A stretch of 64,000 nt of DNA from an uncultured Eubacteriales bacterium (GTDB taxonomy: Bacteria; Bacillota; Clostridia; Christensenellales; Aristaeellaceae), in contig CACYTF010000002.1 in the NCBI GenBank assembly GCA_902777335.1, positions 62,001 to 126,000 on the forward strand, in the 5' to 3' direction. Position 1 is the first letter of the stretch, and every line of letters starts with the position of its first letter. A program made the translations under genes and the position numbers. Below the pieces are notes generated by a model, which made no database searches, was not told the origin of the DNA, and was given only the letters and a program-made list of their open reading frames with translations. Positions 25,187 through 34,497 of this stretch are shown piece after piece.

Positions 25187-26059
25187 TCATCCCCGCGCGC
25201 GCAGCGTGAAGTAGGCCAGCACGACCGCGCCCAGCGCGATGCGGTACCAGCCGAAGACCTTGAAGTCGTGCTTTTTGATGTAGTCGATCAGGCGGCGGAT
25301 CACCGCCACGGACACGGCGTAGGCCGTCAGCATGCCCACGGCCAGCAGCGCGAACTCCGCCGGGGAGATGGCGGCGTCGAACTTGATGAGCTTGATCAAA
25401 CTCGCGCCGAACATCACCGGTATGGCCAGGAAGAACGTGAACTCCACGGCCACGGCCCGGGACACGCCCAGCATCAGCGCCCCGAGTATGGTCGCGCCGG
25501 AGCGGGAGGTGCCCGGGAACACGGCGGCCAGCAGCTGGAACACGCCGATCAGCGCCACGGTGCGCCAGTCCAGCGCCTCCAGGCTGCGGATGTGGGGCTT
25601 TCGGCCCTTGTTCAGGTTCTCCACGATGATGAAGGCCACGCCGAACACGATCAGCGCCACCGACACGCACATGTAGTTGTGGAACAGCCGGTCGAACACG
25701 TCGTCGAACAGTATGCCCACCGCCGCCGCCGGCAGGCAGGCCAGCGCGATCTTCAGCCACAGGCGGATCTTGTCCAGCTTCACATAGCTGAGCGGCCCCG
25801 CCGCCGCCGCGGGCTCGGGGTTGTTCGCCCGGCCAAAGGGCCACACCCTGTCCCAGAACACCACCAGCACGGCCATGATCGCGCCCAGCTGGATGACCAC
25901 CTCGAACAGGCTGTAGAATTCCGCGGACACCTTCAGCGGCATCAGTTCGTTCAGCAATATCATGTGGCCCGTGCTGCTGATGGGCAGCCACTCCGCCACG
26001 CCCTCCACGACGCCGAACAGCAGGGCCTTCAGCATTTCGACGATGTTCAAGTCAATCAC
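25187..26059 (-). CDS. uppP: Undecaprenyl-diphosphatase
   Basis: The 290-residue membrane enzyme removes a phosphate from undecaprenyl pyrophosphate, recycling the lipid carrier of cell-wall and surface glycans. Signature motifs are GVVEGVAEWLPISSTGHMIL near residue 16 and FPGTSRSGATILGAL near 180. Eight or so hydrophobic segments are visible. The GTG start overlaps the glycosyltransferase stop by four bases. Its place in a glycan operon fits its job; some relatives give bacitracin tolerance. Confidence 0.95.
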   Translation of the reverse strand: MIDLNIVEMLKALLFGVVEGVAEWLPISSTGHMILLNELMPLKVSAEFYSLFEVVIQLGAIMAVLVVFWDRVWPFGRANNPEPAAAAGPLSYVKLDKIRLWLKIALACLPAAAVGILFDDVFDRLFHNYMCVSVALIVFGVAFIIVENLNKGRKPHIRSLEALDWRTVALIGVFQLLAAVFPGTSRSGATILGALMLGVSRAVAVEFTFFLAIPVMFGASLIKLIKFDAAISPAEFALLAVGMLTAYAVSVAVIRRLIDYIKKHDFKVFGWYRIALGAVVLAYFTLRARG

Positions 26060-26919
26060 TCCTTCAGCGGTCCCAGCGACTCAAAGGACTTGCCGGTCTT
26101 GATGTGCTCGTAGATCTTCGCGTCCACCAGCGTCCGGTACCAGCGGTGGTACATGTAGTGGTACAGGAAGCCCTCGCGGCCGTCCAGAAAGCCCAGGCGG
26201 AACACGTAGGAATAGACGAACATCATCCAGCAGCGCAGGAACATGGGCATGCGGTAGTAGACCCCGAACTTGCGGCTGCGCACAGCGCTGTTGACCGCGT
26301 CCAGGCCGTCGTTCTGCCCCCGCCCCTCCATATGATCGAAGTAGTCCCGGACCTCGCGGCCCGCGTACCAGTTCAGCTTGGCGATGTAGTGGGTCATGTC
26401 CTTGTAATCGTAGTGCAGGAAGCGCTCCTTCGCGTCCACGGAGCGGCCGGACAGCAGGCGGGTGTGCTCGTCCATGTGGCGGTCCTCCACGCGGGCGAGG
26501 CCGGTCTTGAACACCATCAGCTTGCGCTTCATGTTCTTCACGTGGGTAAGCCTTCTGCCCATGAAGTACAGCCACGCCTGCAGCACGATGCCGTTCACGT
26601 CGTCGTTCGCGTGCCCGGCCATCAGCGCCTCCAGCTCGGCGCAGAGCGCCGGGGTCAGCCGCTCGTCGGCGTCCAGGCGCAGGCACCAGGCGGTGTCGAC
26701 GCCGGCGTTGTCCAGCGCCCAGTTGAACTGGCGGGCGTGGGTCTCGAAGGGGTGCTCCAGCACGTCCGCCCCGGCGCGCCGGGCGATGGCGCAGGTGGCG
26801 TCCGTGCTGCCGCTGTCCACCACCACCACGCGCCGGGCGAAGCCCTCCAGCGAGCGCAGGCAGTCCGGCAGGTTCTGTTCCTCGTTCCGGGTCAGCACGA
26901 TCGCGGTAATGTCTGCCAT
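26056..26919 (-). CDS. Family 2 glycosyltransferase (WaaE-like)
   Basis: The 287-residue GT-A enzyme shows VLTRNEEQNLPDCLRSL at the N-terminus, VVVDSGSTDAT near residue 32 and LRLDADERLTP near 80 with the DxD metal site. The C-terminal half (GRRLTHVKNMKRKLMVFKTG, FLYHYMYHRWYRTLVDA) resembles LPS-core WaaE/KdtX-type glucosyltransferases. The donor and acceptor are unknown. It probably extends the lipid-linked sugar started by the product of the first gene in the operon. Confidence 0.88.
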   Translation of the reverse strand: MADITAIVLTRNEEQNLPDCLRSLEGFARRVVVVDSGSTDATCAIARRAGADVLEHPFETHARQFNWALDNAGVDTAWCLRLDADERLTPALCAELEALMAGHANDDVNGIVLQAWLYFMGRRLTHVKNMKRKLMVFKTGLARVEDRHMDEHTRLLSGRSVDAKERFLHYDYKDMTHYIAKLNWYAGREVRDYFDHMEGRGQNDGLDAVNSAVRSRKFGVYYRMPMFLRCWMMFVYSYVFRLGFLDGREGFLYHYMYHRWYRTLVDAKIYEHIKTGKSFESLGPLKE

Positions 26920-26938
26920 GTTATATTCCTCCGCCGGC

Positions 26939-29014
26939 TCACTGATTCCGCTTGGCCATCTCCCCCTTGCACCGGCGCAGGCCCTGCGCGGTGTAGGTGA
27001 ACCATGGCCAGGGGTCCTTCAGCGAGAAGATTTGGTCGGTGGTGCGCCTGAAGTCGAACCAGCCGGGTTTGGCCCTGAACCGGTTCGGGGACTTCAGCAG
27101 CCACAGCAGGTCGGTGTGCATGTAGCGCAGACGCACGCCGTCCCGGTAGTCGGGGTATTCGGTCACCGGCAGGCCCAGCGCCAGCTCCACGATCTGCCGG
27201 GCGGGGTCGGTCCCGGTGGCGAAGCACAGCTTCACGCCGCCGGTCACCCGGGGGTTGACCTCCATGACCTTGGCGACGCCGTCCCGCGGGTCCTCGATGA
27301 GGTCCACGTCGGCGTAGCCCTTCCAGCCCATGGCCTTCAAAAGCCGCACGCAGTCGCCCGTGACGCGCGCGTCGTGCAGCGTGGTGTTGCAGCAGCTGGA
27401 GCCGCCGGTGACGGGATACCACCGGGTCTTGTCAAACAGCACGGCGCTTCGGGCCTCGCCGCTTTCGTCCATGAACACCTGGCACTGCAGCTGCCGCCCG
27501 GTCTGGGGGATGTACTGCTGGGCCAGCAGGTCGCCCCAGCGGGCGGCCGTGTCCCCGAAGCGCTCCCACAGCGCCTTCTCGTCTTGCAGCACGTGAAAGC
27601 CGATGCCGCCGTAGCCGATGCGGGGCTTGATCACGACGGGCCAGCCCAGCCCGGCGGCCAGCACCGCCTCCACGCTGCCGGCGTCCGGCGCGGTCCTCGG
27701 GTGCGGCACGTCCGCCGCCTCGCAAAAGGCCATGGTCTGTCGCTTGTCCATGGCCCTGTAGAACAGCTCCGGGCCGTTCTCCGCCGGGCGGGCCAGCCGG
27801 GAAACGGCCTCGTGGTGGTCTGCCAGCAGCCGGGCCGAGAAGTCCGTGGTGGGGATCACCACGTCGTAGTGCCCCGCCTCCAGCACCCGCAGCATCACCT
27901 TGGCGGAGGCCCCGGCGTCGTCCCGGTCCCAGGGCTCCAGCAGCCTGGCGTCCGGCCAGCGCGAGGCGTAGCCCACGTCCAGCCGGCTGGCGTTCAGCGT
28001 GGTCACGTGGCAGCCCAGTTTTTTAAGCGCCGGCATGAGCGCCATGTTCTGGCGGGCGAAGCCCTCCAGCAGCAGCACCCGCACGCCCCGCAGGTCGGGG
28101 CGGCGGCCACGGAAGGGCGCGCCGTCCCCGCCAGTTATCCAGCGGTTCATGACGCCGGTCTCAAAGCGGGCCGGGGCCAGTATCTTGTTCACGTTCAGCC
28201 GCAGCCTGTCCGGGCACAGCTTCGCGGCCAGCAGGCCCAGCCGGGCCATCCACTCCGGCACGCGCAGCACCCGGTTCGCCTTGCCGAAGCGCCGCTCCTC
28301 CGCCACCAGCTCCGCGGCATTGAAGGGCGCGTCGTCGCGGAAGTTCACGACGCCCCCGAGGGCGGCGTCCCGGTCCGCCCAGCGGCACACCGCGTCGGCC
28401 ACCCGGTCCACGCTCAGAAAGGCGTAGTCCCTGCCCCCGCCCACCAGGTAGGCGACATCGGGGTATTTCAGATAGTAGCGCCTGCGCACGTCCCGCAGGT
28501 CCTCGGAGGTATACACCGGCGCGAAGCGGGCGATGAAGTACGGGGTGTCGCCCATCAGCGCCGCCAGCCGGTTCTCCGCCTCCCACTTCGAGCGGGCGTA
28601 GCCGCCCAGCGGCGCGGGGGGCGTCCGCTCGGTGACCGGGCCATCGGGTATGCCGTACACGTCCACGGTGCTGGCAAAGAACACCGGCATCGACCGCCGC
28701 GCGGCGCATTCAAACACGTGCTGGCTGACCAGCACGTTCAGCAGGAAATAGCGGTTCCAGCTCAGGTCCGCCTCGCCGGTCACGTGGGCCAGCGCGGCCA
28801 GGTGGATCGCCCGGTCCGCCGGATGGGCCCGGAACAGGGCCTCCACGTCGTCCGGGCGGGTCAGGTCGCAGTTCACATGGGTGTAGTTCCCGTGGTCGAG
28901 CTTCGGCCCGGCGATGTCCACGCCGATCACCCTGTGGCCGCGCTCGCACAGCGCCAGGGCCACCCGGCTGCCGATCATGCCCGAGGCCCCGGTGAGCAGT
29001 ATGGCGCGCGTCAC
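26939..29014 (-). CDS. NAD-dependent epimerase/dehydratase fused to ATP-grasp domain
   Basis: The 691-residue protein joins two enzymes. Residues 1-320 are an extended SDR sugar-nucleotide enzyme: GASGMIGSRVAL binds NAD, and STVDVYGIPDG and GGYARSKWEAE hold the Ser/Tyr-xxx-Lys catalytic residues. Residues about 325-691 are an ATP-grasp domain: VVIKPRIGYGGIGFHVL near 540 and MEVNPRVTGGVKL near 625 bind ATP and metal, as in carboxylate-amine ligases. It may modify a nucleotide sugar and ligate an amino acid or similar group. The GTG start overlaps the upstream gene by four bases. No frameshift explains the fusion. Confidence 0.85.
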   Translation of the reverse strand: MTRAILLTGASGMIGSRVALALCERGHRVIGVDIAGPKLDHGNYTHVNCDLTRPDDVEALFRAHPADRAIHLAALAHVTGEADLSWNRYFLLNVLVSQHVFECAARRSMPVFFASTVDVYGIPDGPVTERTPPAPLGGYARSKWEAENRLAALMGDTPYFIARFAPVYTSEDLRDVRRRYYLKYPDVAYLVGGGRDYAFLSVDRVADAVCRWADRDAALGGVVNFRDDAPFNAAELVAEERRFGKANRVLRVPEWMARLGLLAAKLCPDRLRLNVNKILAPARFETGVMNRWITGGDGAPFRGRRPDLRGVRVLLLEGFARQNMALMPALKKLGCHVTTLNASRLDVGYASRWPDARLLEPWDRDDAGASAKVMLRVLEAGHYDVVIPTTDFSARLLADHHEAVSRLARPAENGPELFYRAMDKRQTMAFCEAADVPHPRTAPDAGSVEAVLAAGLGWPVVIKPRIGYGGIGFHVLQDEKALWERFGDTAARWGDLLAQQYIPQTGRQLQCQVFMDESGEARSAVLFDKTRWYPVTGGSSCCNTTLHDARVTGDCVRLLKAMGWKGYADVDLIEDPRDGVAKVMEVNPRVTGGVKLCFATGTDPARQIVELALGLPVTEYPDYRDGVRLRYMHTDLLWLLKSPNRFRAKPGWFDFRRTTDQIFSLKDPWPWFTYTAQGLRRCKGEMAKRNQ

Positions 29015-30567
29015 GTGAGGCCACGCTCCCTTCTGTCCTGTTCCAGGGTGATGAACCGCGCCCCCCGCTTCTTCAGCCAGCGTATGACCTTGCGAAGCTT
29101 CTTCAGGTTGCGCTTCCTGCCCACCAGGCAGCGGAAGCGGGTCACGCGCCCCAGCCCCTTCGGCAGCGGCAGCGGCATGGCGGTCAGCTCAAAGGGATGG
29201 GCGTAGATCGTGAAGTTCTCGTGCTTCCTGGCGTACAGAGCGAGCAGCAGCCGTAGCAGCCAGAACGGGAACAGCCGCAGATAGCCGCCGCCGGAGATGG
29301 GTATGGAATAGCCAAACAGCTCCAGCGTGGGGATTTCGTACTCGGTGAAGTCGCCGTCCCGGTACACCAGGTCCTCCGGGCGCTCGAAGCCGTCGAGCTC
29401 CAGGTTGCGGTACAGCGGGTGCTGGGCAAAGCGGATCTTGCTGCTGTCGTAGGTAAAGCCCAGCGCGCGCAGGGCCTCCAGCTTGTCCCGCTCCATCGTG
29501 AAGCAGGGGGCGCGGTAGCCGGTGACGCCGCGGCCCGCGGCCGCCTCGATCATATCCCTGGCGCGGCGGGTCTCGTCGACGAACTGCTCCAGGCTCTTGT
29601 TGCTCAGCAGGTCGTGGTCCAGCCCGTGGCAGCCCAGGGCGTGGCCCCGGCGCAGTATCTCCCGCAGCAGGCCCGCGTTCTCGGCGGCGATCTCCGCCAC
29701 GCAGAAGAACGTGACCTTCACGCCCATGTCGTCCAGCATGTCCAGAAAGTCGAACAGCTGCGGGAGCACCCGCACGCCGCTCTCGCGGCAGTGATAGCCC
29801 TTCAGGTAGTCCAGGTGATACCATTCCTCCAGGTCCACGGTCAAAAAGGCGCGGTTCATGCGGCCCGGCCGCGCGGGACGCGGCGCGGCATCGGACGGCT
29901 TGCCGCCGGCGGCGGACGGCCCGGCGGCATCGGACGGATTGCCGCCGCCATCGGACGGCACGGCGACAAACGGCCCGTCGGTGGCCTGGGCCCCCTCCAC
30001 CACGCCCTCGGCGCGGACCACGCTGAGCACGGTGCCCAGCACGCAGCGGGCGTCAAAGCCCAGGCTCATGCGGCGCACGTATTCGCCGTCCAGGCGGGCC
30101 TTCACGTCGATGGGCAGCTCGTCCCGGCCGTTGATCTGGGCCCAGCCGGTCAGGCCCGGGCGCAGGTCGTTGGCGCCATATTTGTCCCGCTCGGCGATCA
30201 GGTCAAACTGGTTCCAAAGCGCCGGGCGCGGCCCCACCACGGCCATCTCGCCCTTGAGTATGTTGATCAGCTGGGGCAGCTCGTCCAGGCTGCTGCGGCG
30301 CAGAAAGCGCCCCACGGGCGTGATGAAGGCCTCCGGGTTCTGCAGCAGGTGGGTGGGCTGGTCCTTGGGCGCGTCGGTGCGCATGGTGCGGAATTTGTAG
30401 ATCATGAAATGGGTCTTGCCCTTCCCCACCCGCTTCTGCCGGAAGAACACCGGCCCGGGCGACGTGGCCTTCACGGCGACGGCCAGCCCAAAAAGAAGCG
30501 GCGAAAGCACCGCCAGCGCCAGCAGCGAAAGCAGGAAGTCCAGGACTCGCTTCAGGTGAACGTACAT
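29011..30567 (-). CDS. Bacterial sugar transferase fused to polysaccharide deacetylase
   Basis: Residues 1-200 of this 518-residue protein form an initiating phosphoglycosyl transferase (KRVLDFLLSLLALAVLSPLL membrane entry, KFRTM, SLDELPQLINILKGEM, GPRP, LRPGLTGWAQINGRDE), which loads the first sugar-phosphate on undecaprenyl phosphate. A Gly/Pro/Ser linker near 205-235 leads to a NodB-like deacetylase (FLTVDLEEWYHL with the metal Asp, CHGLDHDLLSN, GYRAPCFT), then a basic tail. The second half resembles the XrtA-cluster DUF3473 deacetylases. Both domains look catalytically complete. GGAGG precedes the ATG and a promoter lies upstream; this is the first gene of the glycan operon. Confidence 0.88.
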   Translation of the reverse strand: MYVHLKRVLDFLLSLLALAVLSPLLFGLAVAVKATSPGPVFFRQKRVGKGKTHFMIYKFRTMRTDAPKDQPTHLLQNPEAFITPVGRFLRRSSLDELPQLINILKGEMAVVGPRPALWNQFDLIAERDKYGANDLRPGLTGWAQINGRDELPIDVKARLDGEYVRRMSLGFDARCVLGTVLSVVRAEGVVEGAQATDGPFVAVPSDGGGNPSDAAGPSAAGGKPSDAAPRPARPGRMNRAFLTVDLEEWYHLDYLKGYHCRESGVRVLPQLFDFLDMLDDMGVKVTFFCVAEIAAENAGLLREILRRGHALGCHGLDHDLLSNKSLEQFVDETRRARDMIEAAAGRGVTGYRAPCFTMERDKLEALRALGFTYDSSKIRFAQHPLYRNLELDGFERPEDLVYRDGDFTEYEIPTLELFGYSIPISGGGYLRLFPFWLLRLLLALYARKHENFTIYAHPFELTAMPLPLPKGLGRVTRFRCLVGRKRNLKKLRKVIRWLKKRGARFITLEQDRRERGLT

Positions 30568-30610
30568 TCAAAGCCTCCAAAAAGCGGCGTGATACCACAT
30601 GGATATTACC

Positions 30611-30639
30611 ATTATACCACATATCCGCGCGCACGACAA
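30611..30639 (-). promoter_or_regulatory. Promoter of the surface-glycan operon
   Basis: Minus strand -35 TTGTCG (30639..30634), 17-base spacer and perfect -10 TATAAT (30616..30611), 44 bases upstream of the sugar transferase start. Confidence 0.7.
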
Positions 30640-30650
30640 TCCCATTGCAT

Positions 30651-30682
30651 CAGCGGGGAGCGGCAACCGCCGCTCCCCGCTG
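30651..30682 (-). terminator. Hairpin after the LCP gene
   Basis: CAGCGGGGAGCGGC and GCCGCTCCCCGCTG form a perfect 14-base stem with loop AACC, 18 bases after the LCP stop codon and just before the glycan-operon promoter. A T-run is lacking. Confidence 0.6.
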
Positions 30683-30700
30683 AAATGACAGCCGAATGGG

Positions 30701-32131
30701 TCAGTTTTCGTAGATGAAGTTGTACAGCTCCAGGGTGTTCTTGGCGAAGTCGCAGTCGTACAGCATGGACTGATCGTTGCGGTACTCCTCCTTGAAGGTC
30801 CCGGCGATGGGCATCCTGAAGCCCTTCATGTTGCCCAGGCCGTTGGCGCACACCTTCACGGCCAGGTTGAACATGTCGTTGAAGGGCAGATTGGTCTTGA
30901 CCTCGCCGATCATCTCCGAGGCCAGGGAGGCCATCTGCATGGCGTCCAGCTGCTTGATCTTCTCCAGCAGCTTCTCCAGCACGATCCTCTGGCGCTCGGT
31001 GCGCATGGCGTCGCCGCCGGTCAGCTTTCGGATGCGGGCGTAGGCCAGGGTCATGCGCCCGTTCAGGTGGGTGTTCTCGCCGTAGGTCTCCAGGAACACG
31101 TTCCACTCCTGGGGCTCCTCCACCCCGGAGCGCTTGGCGAACCGGTACTGCTCCACGATCATGTCGTTGATCTTGTCCTTCTCGGCCTCGGTGATGTCCA
31201 GGTCGATGCCGCCCAGGCGCTCGGCGATCTTCTGGAAGCCGAAGTAGTTCACCATGACGTAGTACTGTATGTTCATGTTGAAATACTCGTTCACCGTGCG
31301 CATCGCCAGGTTCGGGCCGCCGAAGTAGTTGGCGGCGTTGATGCGGTAGGTGCCGCTCCACTTGCCGATGTCCTTCAGCTCCACGGCCAGATCGCGCATG
31401 ATCGAGGACAGCTTCACCTCGCCGGTGTTCTTGTTGATCGAGCAGATGATCAGCGCGTCGGTGCGGGCGCTGTCGTTCAGCGTGCGCTCGTCCGTGCCCA
31501 TCAGCAGCACGTTCAGCCACTCGTCGGGCAGGCCCGGATAGATCTTCAGGTCGGTGACCTTGGCCATGTCCGCCTCCGAGAGGCTGCCCGCCTCATACTC
31601 CGTATCGGCCAGCTTCTCGGAGAGCGCCGCGGCGTCCACCGGCTCCTGGACCTCCACGGCGGGCTGCAGCTCCTTGAAGGCCGGCTCCGCCGGGTTGGCG
31701 GGGGTCGGGGCGGGCTTGTCCTGCCCGCCGAAGGGCTTTACGACCACCAGCACGAGCACCAGCACCAGCACCGCGGCCAGCGCCGCGAACAGCGGCAAGC
31801 GGTTGGGCTGCTTCCTGCGGCCGCCGCGGCTGCCCTGGGGCGCGCGCCGCTGACCCGAGGCCGGCCGCTGTCCGGAAGCCGGCCGCCTTTGTCCGGAAGC
31901 CGGCCGCTGTCCGGAAGCCGGCCGCTGACCCGGGGCGGGCCGCCTTTGTCCGGAAACGGGCCTTTGACCGGAAGCCGGCCGCTGACCGGCAGCGGACGCG
32001 GGCCTGCGCTGCGCCGTCGCGGGCCGCCGCGCGCCCGCCTGACTGTCGCGCGATATGCCGGCCTGTACCCGGGGCCTGTTATCGTAATCAGAAGGATAGT
32101 TGTTCGCCACTTCAAGTGCCTGCCTTCCCAT
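30701..32131 (-). CDS. LytR-CpsA-Psr (LCP) family glycopolymer transferase with basic repeat tail
   Basis: The 476-residue protein is a type II membrane protein. A cytoplasmic tail carries about ten RPASGQ-like repeats (residues about 35-105), one membrane helix follows (LPLFAALAAVLVLVLVLVVV near 125), and the outer LCP domain has LMGTDERTLNDSARTDALI, SSIMRDL and YARIRKLTGGDAMRTERQR with the conserved Arg/Asp residues. LCP enzymes attach undecaprenyl-linked polymers to peptidoglycan, matching the glycan operon next door. The ATG at 32131 is chosen because a strong promoter lies only about 15 bases upstream; no clear SD is seen. Confidence 0.88.
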   Translation of the reverse strand: MGRQALEVANNYPSDYDNRPRVQAGISRDSQAGARRPATAQRRPASAAGQRPASGQRPVSGQRRPAPGQRPASGQRPASGQRRPASGQRPASGQRRAPQGSRGGRRKQPNRLPLFAALAAVLVLVLVLVVVKPFGGQDKPAPTPANPAEPAFKELQPAVEVQEPVDAAALSEKLADTEYEAGSLSEADMAKVTDLKIYPGLPDEWLNVLLMGTDERTLNDSARTDALIICSINKNTGEVKLSSIMRDLAVELKDIGKWSGTYRINAANYFGGPNLAMRTVNEYFNMNIQYYVMVNYFGFQKIAERLGGIDLDITEAEKDKINDMIVEQYRFAKRSGVEEPQEWNVFLETYGENTHLNGRMTLAYARIRKLTGGDAMRTERQRIVLEKLLEKIKQLDAMQMASLASEMIGEVKTNLPFNDMFNLAVKVCANGLGNMKGFRMPIAGTFKEEYRNDQSMLYDCDFAKNTLELYNFIYEN

Positions 32132-32152
32132 TTGTAATCGTGAATCGGTCAC

Positions 32153-32181
32153 ATTATACAGACAAAGCATGTGTTCTGCAA
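32153..32181 (-). promoter_or_regulatory. Promoter of the LCP gene
   Basis: Minus strand -35 TTGCAG (32181..32176), 17-base spacer and perfect -10 TATAAT (32158..32153). It implies a very short leader to ATG 32131. Confidence 0.7.
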
Positions 32182-32309
32182 CCGCAAACAGGTTCAAAGT
32201 CGGCCCGAAATATGACAATATCGTGACATTCCCCGCTCTTTGGCGCAAACACCGGCCCCGGGCCCGGCGCGGCGCGCCCTTTCGCGGCAAAAATGATGGC
32301 TTTACCCCG

Positions 32310-32338
32310 TTGACAACGCGCCATAAACGATGTATAAT
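32310..32338 (+). promoter_or_regulatory. Consensus sigma-A promoter of greA-lysS
   Basis: Perfect -35 TTGACA (32310-32315), 17-base spacer and perfect -10 TATAAT (32333-32338), about 100 bases before the greA start. Confidence 0.9.
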
Positions 32339-32446
32339 ACTTTTCGGTCCGAATAGGCAGGCACTGCGTAGGTTCGCGCAGTGTCGCTTCTTATTCGGCT
32401 CAATTCATGTATATATGCGATCACGCAGATCCCAGGAGGTTTCATC

Positions 32447-32941
32447 ATGGCAGAATCCCGCATACTCACCTATACCGATAAGAAGAAGCTGGAGGAGCAG
32501 CTGGCCCAGCTGAACGAGGAGAAAAAGCGCGTCGCCGAGGAGATCGGCACCGCCAAGGGCTTCGGCGATCTCAGCGAGAACGCCGAGTACGACGCCGCCA
32601 AGGCCCACGAGGCCGAGGTGTACGGCAACATCGCCCGCATCGAGGCCGAGCTGCGCACCGCCACCTTCGTGGACGACAGCGACGTGGACGCCACCACCGC
32701 CGCGCTGGGCACCGTGGTGCGCGTACTGGACATGGAATACGACGAGGAGGACGAGTACACGCTGGTGGGCTTCACCGAGGCCGACCCGCTGAAGCTGTTC
32801 ATCTCCAACGAATCCCCCATCGGCATCGCGCTGTGCGACACCGACGGCAAGGGCACCGGCGCGAAGGTCGGCGATATCGTCGAGGCCAACACCCCCGGCG
32901 GCGTCGTCCGGCTGAAGGTGCTGTCCATCCGCAAGCGCTGA
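32447..32941 (+). CDS. greA: Transcription elongation factor GreA
   Basis: The 164-residue protein has the GreA N-terminal coiled coil ([20 protein letters not shown]) with the acidic tip region [15 protein letters not shown] near residue 40, whose Asp and Glu help RNA polymerase cleave backtracked RNA. The C-terminal FKBP-like domain includes VGFTEADPL and SPIGIAL. AGGAGG lies 8 bases before ATG 32447. It is followed 29 bases later by lysS, a gene pair seen in many Firmicutes. Confidence 0.95.
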   Translation: MAESRILTYTDKKKLEEQLAQLNEEKKRVAEEIGTAKGFGDLSENAEYDAAKAHEAEVYGNIARIEAELRTATFVDDSDVDATTAALGTVVRVLDMEYDEEDEYTLVGFTEADPLKLFISNESPIGIALCDTDGKGTGAKVGDIVEANTPGGVVRLKVLSIRKR

Positions 32942-32970
32942 TCCACATCCCACCGAGAGGAGTTACGAGC

Positions 32971-34455
32971 ATGGCACATACCTACCAGGTCCCCGCGGGC
33001 TACACCGAGCAGGATACCATCCGCCTGAACAAGCTGAACGCGCTGATCGAAGCGGGCCGAAACCCCTATGAGATCACCACCTACGACCGCACCCACACCT
33101 CCGGCCAGATCCGCCGCGACTACGACGCGCTGGAGGGCAAGACCGTCCGCATCGCCGGGCGCATGCTCAGCCGCCGCGTGATGGGCAAGGCCAGCTTCGC
33201 CCAGCTGCAGGACCCGGACGGCGCCATGCAGATCTACGTGCGCCGCGACGACGTGGGCGAAGAGCCCTACAAGGACTTCAAGGCCCTGGACATCGGCGAC
33301 ATCATCGGCGTGACCGGCACCGTGTTCAAGACCAAGACCGGCGAGATCTCGGTGCACGCCTCGGAATACACGCTGCTCACCAAGAGCCTGCACCCGCTGC
33401 CGGAGAAGTTCCACGGCCTTACGGACACGGACACCCGCTACCGCCAGCGCTACGTGGACCTGATCGTAAACCCCGAGGTGAAGGACACCTTCGTCAAGCG
33501 CAGCCTGATCCTGCGCGAGCTGCGGGCCTTCCTGGACGGCCGCGGCTACCTGGAGGTGGACACCCCGATCCTCACCCCCTTTGAGATCGGCGCGTCCGCC
33601 CGGCCCTTCTACACCCACCACAACACGCTGGACATGGACATGGTGCTGCGCATCGAGACGGAGCTGTACCTGAAGCGCCTGATCGTAGGCGGCCTGGACC
33701 GGGTGTACGAGGTGGGCCGCATCTTCCGCAACGAGGGCATGGACACCAAGCACAACCCGGAGTTCACCACCATCGAGCTGTACGAGGCCTACACCGACTT
33801 CCACGGCATGATGGACCTGGTGGAGGACATGATGAAGACAGTGACCCTGCGGGTGCGGGGAAGCCTTGTGGTGCCGTACCAGGGCCACGACATCGACATC
33901 GGCCACTGGGAGCGGCTGACGATGGTGGAGGCTGTAAAGAAGTACAGCGGCGTGGACTTTGCCGACTGGAAGACGGACGAGGACGCCGTCGCCGCCGCCA
34001 AGGCCCACCACGTGGAGCTGCCCGAGGTGCCCACCAAGGGCGCGATCCTGGCCGAGTTCTTCGACGCCTTCGTCGAGGAGAAGCTGATCCAGCCCACCTT
34101 CATCTACGACTACCCGGTGGAGATCAGCCCGCTGGCCAAGCGCAAGCCCGACGACCCGGCCTTCACCGAGCGCTTTGAGTACTTCATCAACGCCACCGAG
34201 TTCGGCAACGCCTTCTCCGAGCTGAACGACCCGCTGGACCAGCGCGAGCGCTTCGAGAAGCAGGTGGCCCAGCGCAAGGCCCTGGACCCGGAAAGCCGCG
34301 CCCAGGTGGACTACGACTTCATCAACGCCCTGGAGTACGGCATGCCCCCCACCGGCGGCCTCGGCTTCGGCGTGGATCGCCTGGTGATGCTGCTGACCGG
34401 CAGCGATTCCATCAGGGACGTGCTGCTGTTCCCGACTATGAAGCCGCTGGAGTGA
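32971..34455 (+). CDS. lysS: Lysyl-tRNA synthetase, class II
   Basis: The 494-residue enzyme charges tRNA-Lys. An N-terminal OB-fold anticodon-binding domain (residues about 60-150, [20 protein letters not shown]) precedes the class II core: motif 2 is [20 protein letters not shown] near 253 and motif 3 is [14 protein letters not shown] near 468. Length is normal. GAGAGGAG precedes the ATG. It closes the greA-lysS transcript and is followed by two hairpins. Its 3' end marks the left border of an AT-rich island. Confidence 0.97.
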   Translation: MAHTYQVPAGYTEQDTIRLNKLNALIEAGRNPYEITTYDRTHTSGQIRRDYDALEGKTVRIAGRMLSRRVMGKASFAQLQDPDGAMQIYVRRDDVGEEPYKDFKALDIGDIIGVTGTVFKTKTGEISVHASEYTLLTKSLHPLPEKFHGLTDTDTRYRQRYVDLIVNPEVKDTFVKRSLILRELRAFLDGRGYLEVDTPILTPFEIGASARPFYTHHNTLDMDMVLRIETELYLKRLIVGGLDRVYEVGRIFRNEGMDTKHNPEFTTIELYEAYTDFHGMMDLVEDMMKTVTLRVRGSLVVPYQGHDIDIGHWERLTMVEAVKKYSGVDFADWKTDEDAVAAAKAHHVELPEVPTKGAILAEFFDAFVEEKLIQPTFIYDYPVEISPLAKRKPDDPAFTERFEYFINATEFGNAFSELNDPLDQRERFEKQVAQRKALDPESRAQVDYDFINALEYGMPPTGGLGFGVDRLVMLLTGSDSIRDVLLFPTMKPLE

Positions 34456-34462
34456 TGTGGAG

Positions 34463-34495
34463 GCCGAAAAGCCCTGCGGTGTGGGGCTTTTCAGG
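34463..34495 (+). terminator. Terminator after lysS
   Basis: GCCGAAAAGCCC pairs with GGGGCTTTTCAGGC across TGCGGTGT with one bulge; the stem's own T-rich arm is its only T-run. Confidence 0.7.
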
Positions 34496-34497
34496 CA

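Noticed and set aside
32942..32970. T-box or lysine riboswitch before lysS
   Set aside because: Only 29 bases separate greA and lysS, and the greA leader shows no T-box or lysine-riboswitch motifs.
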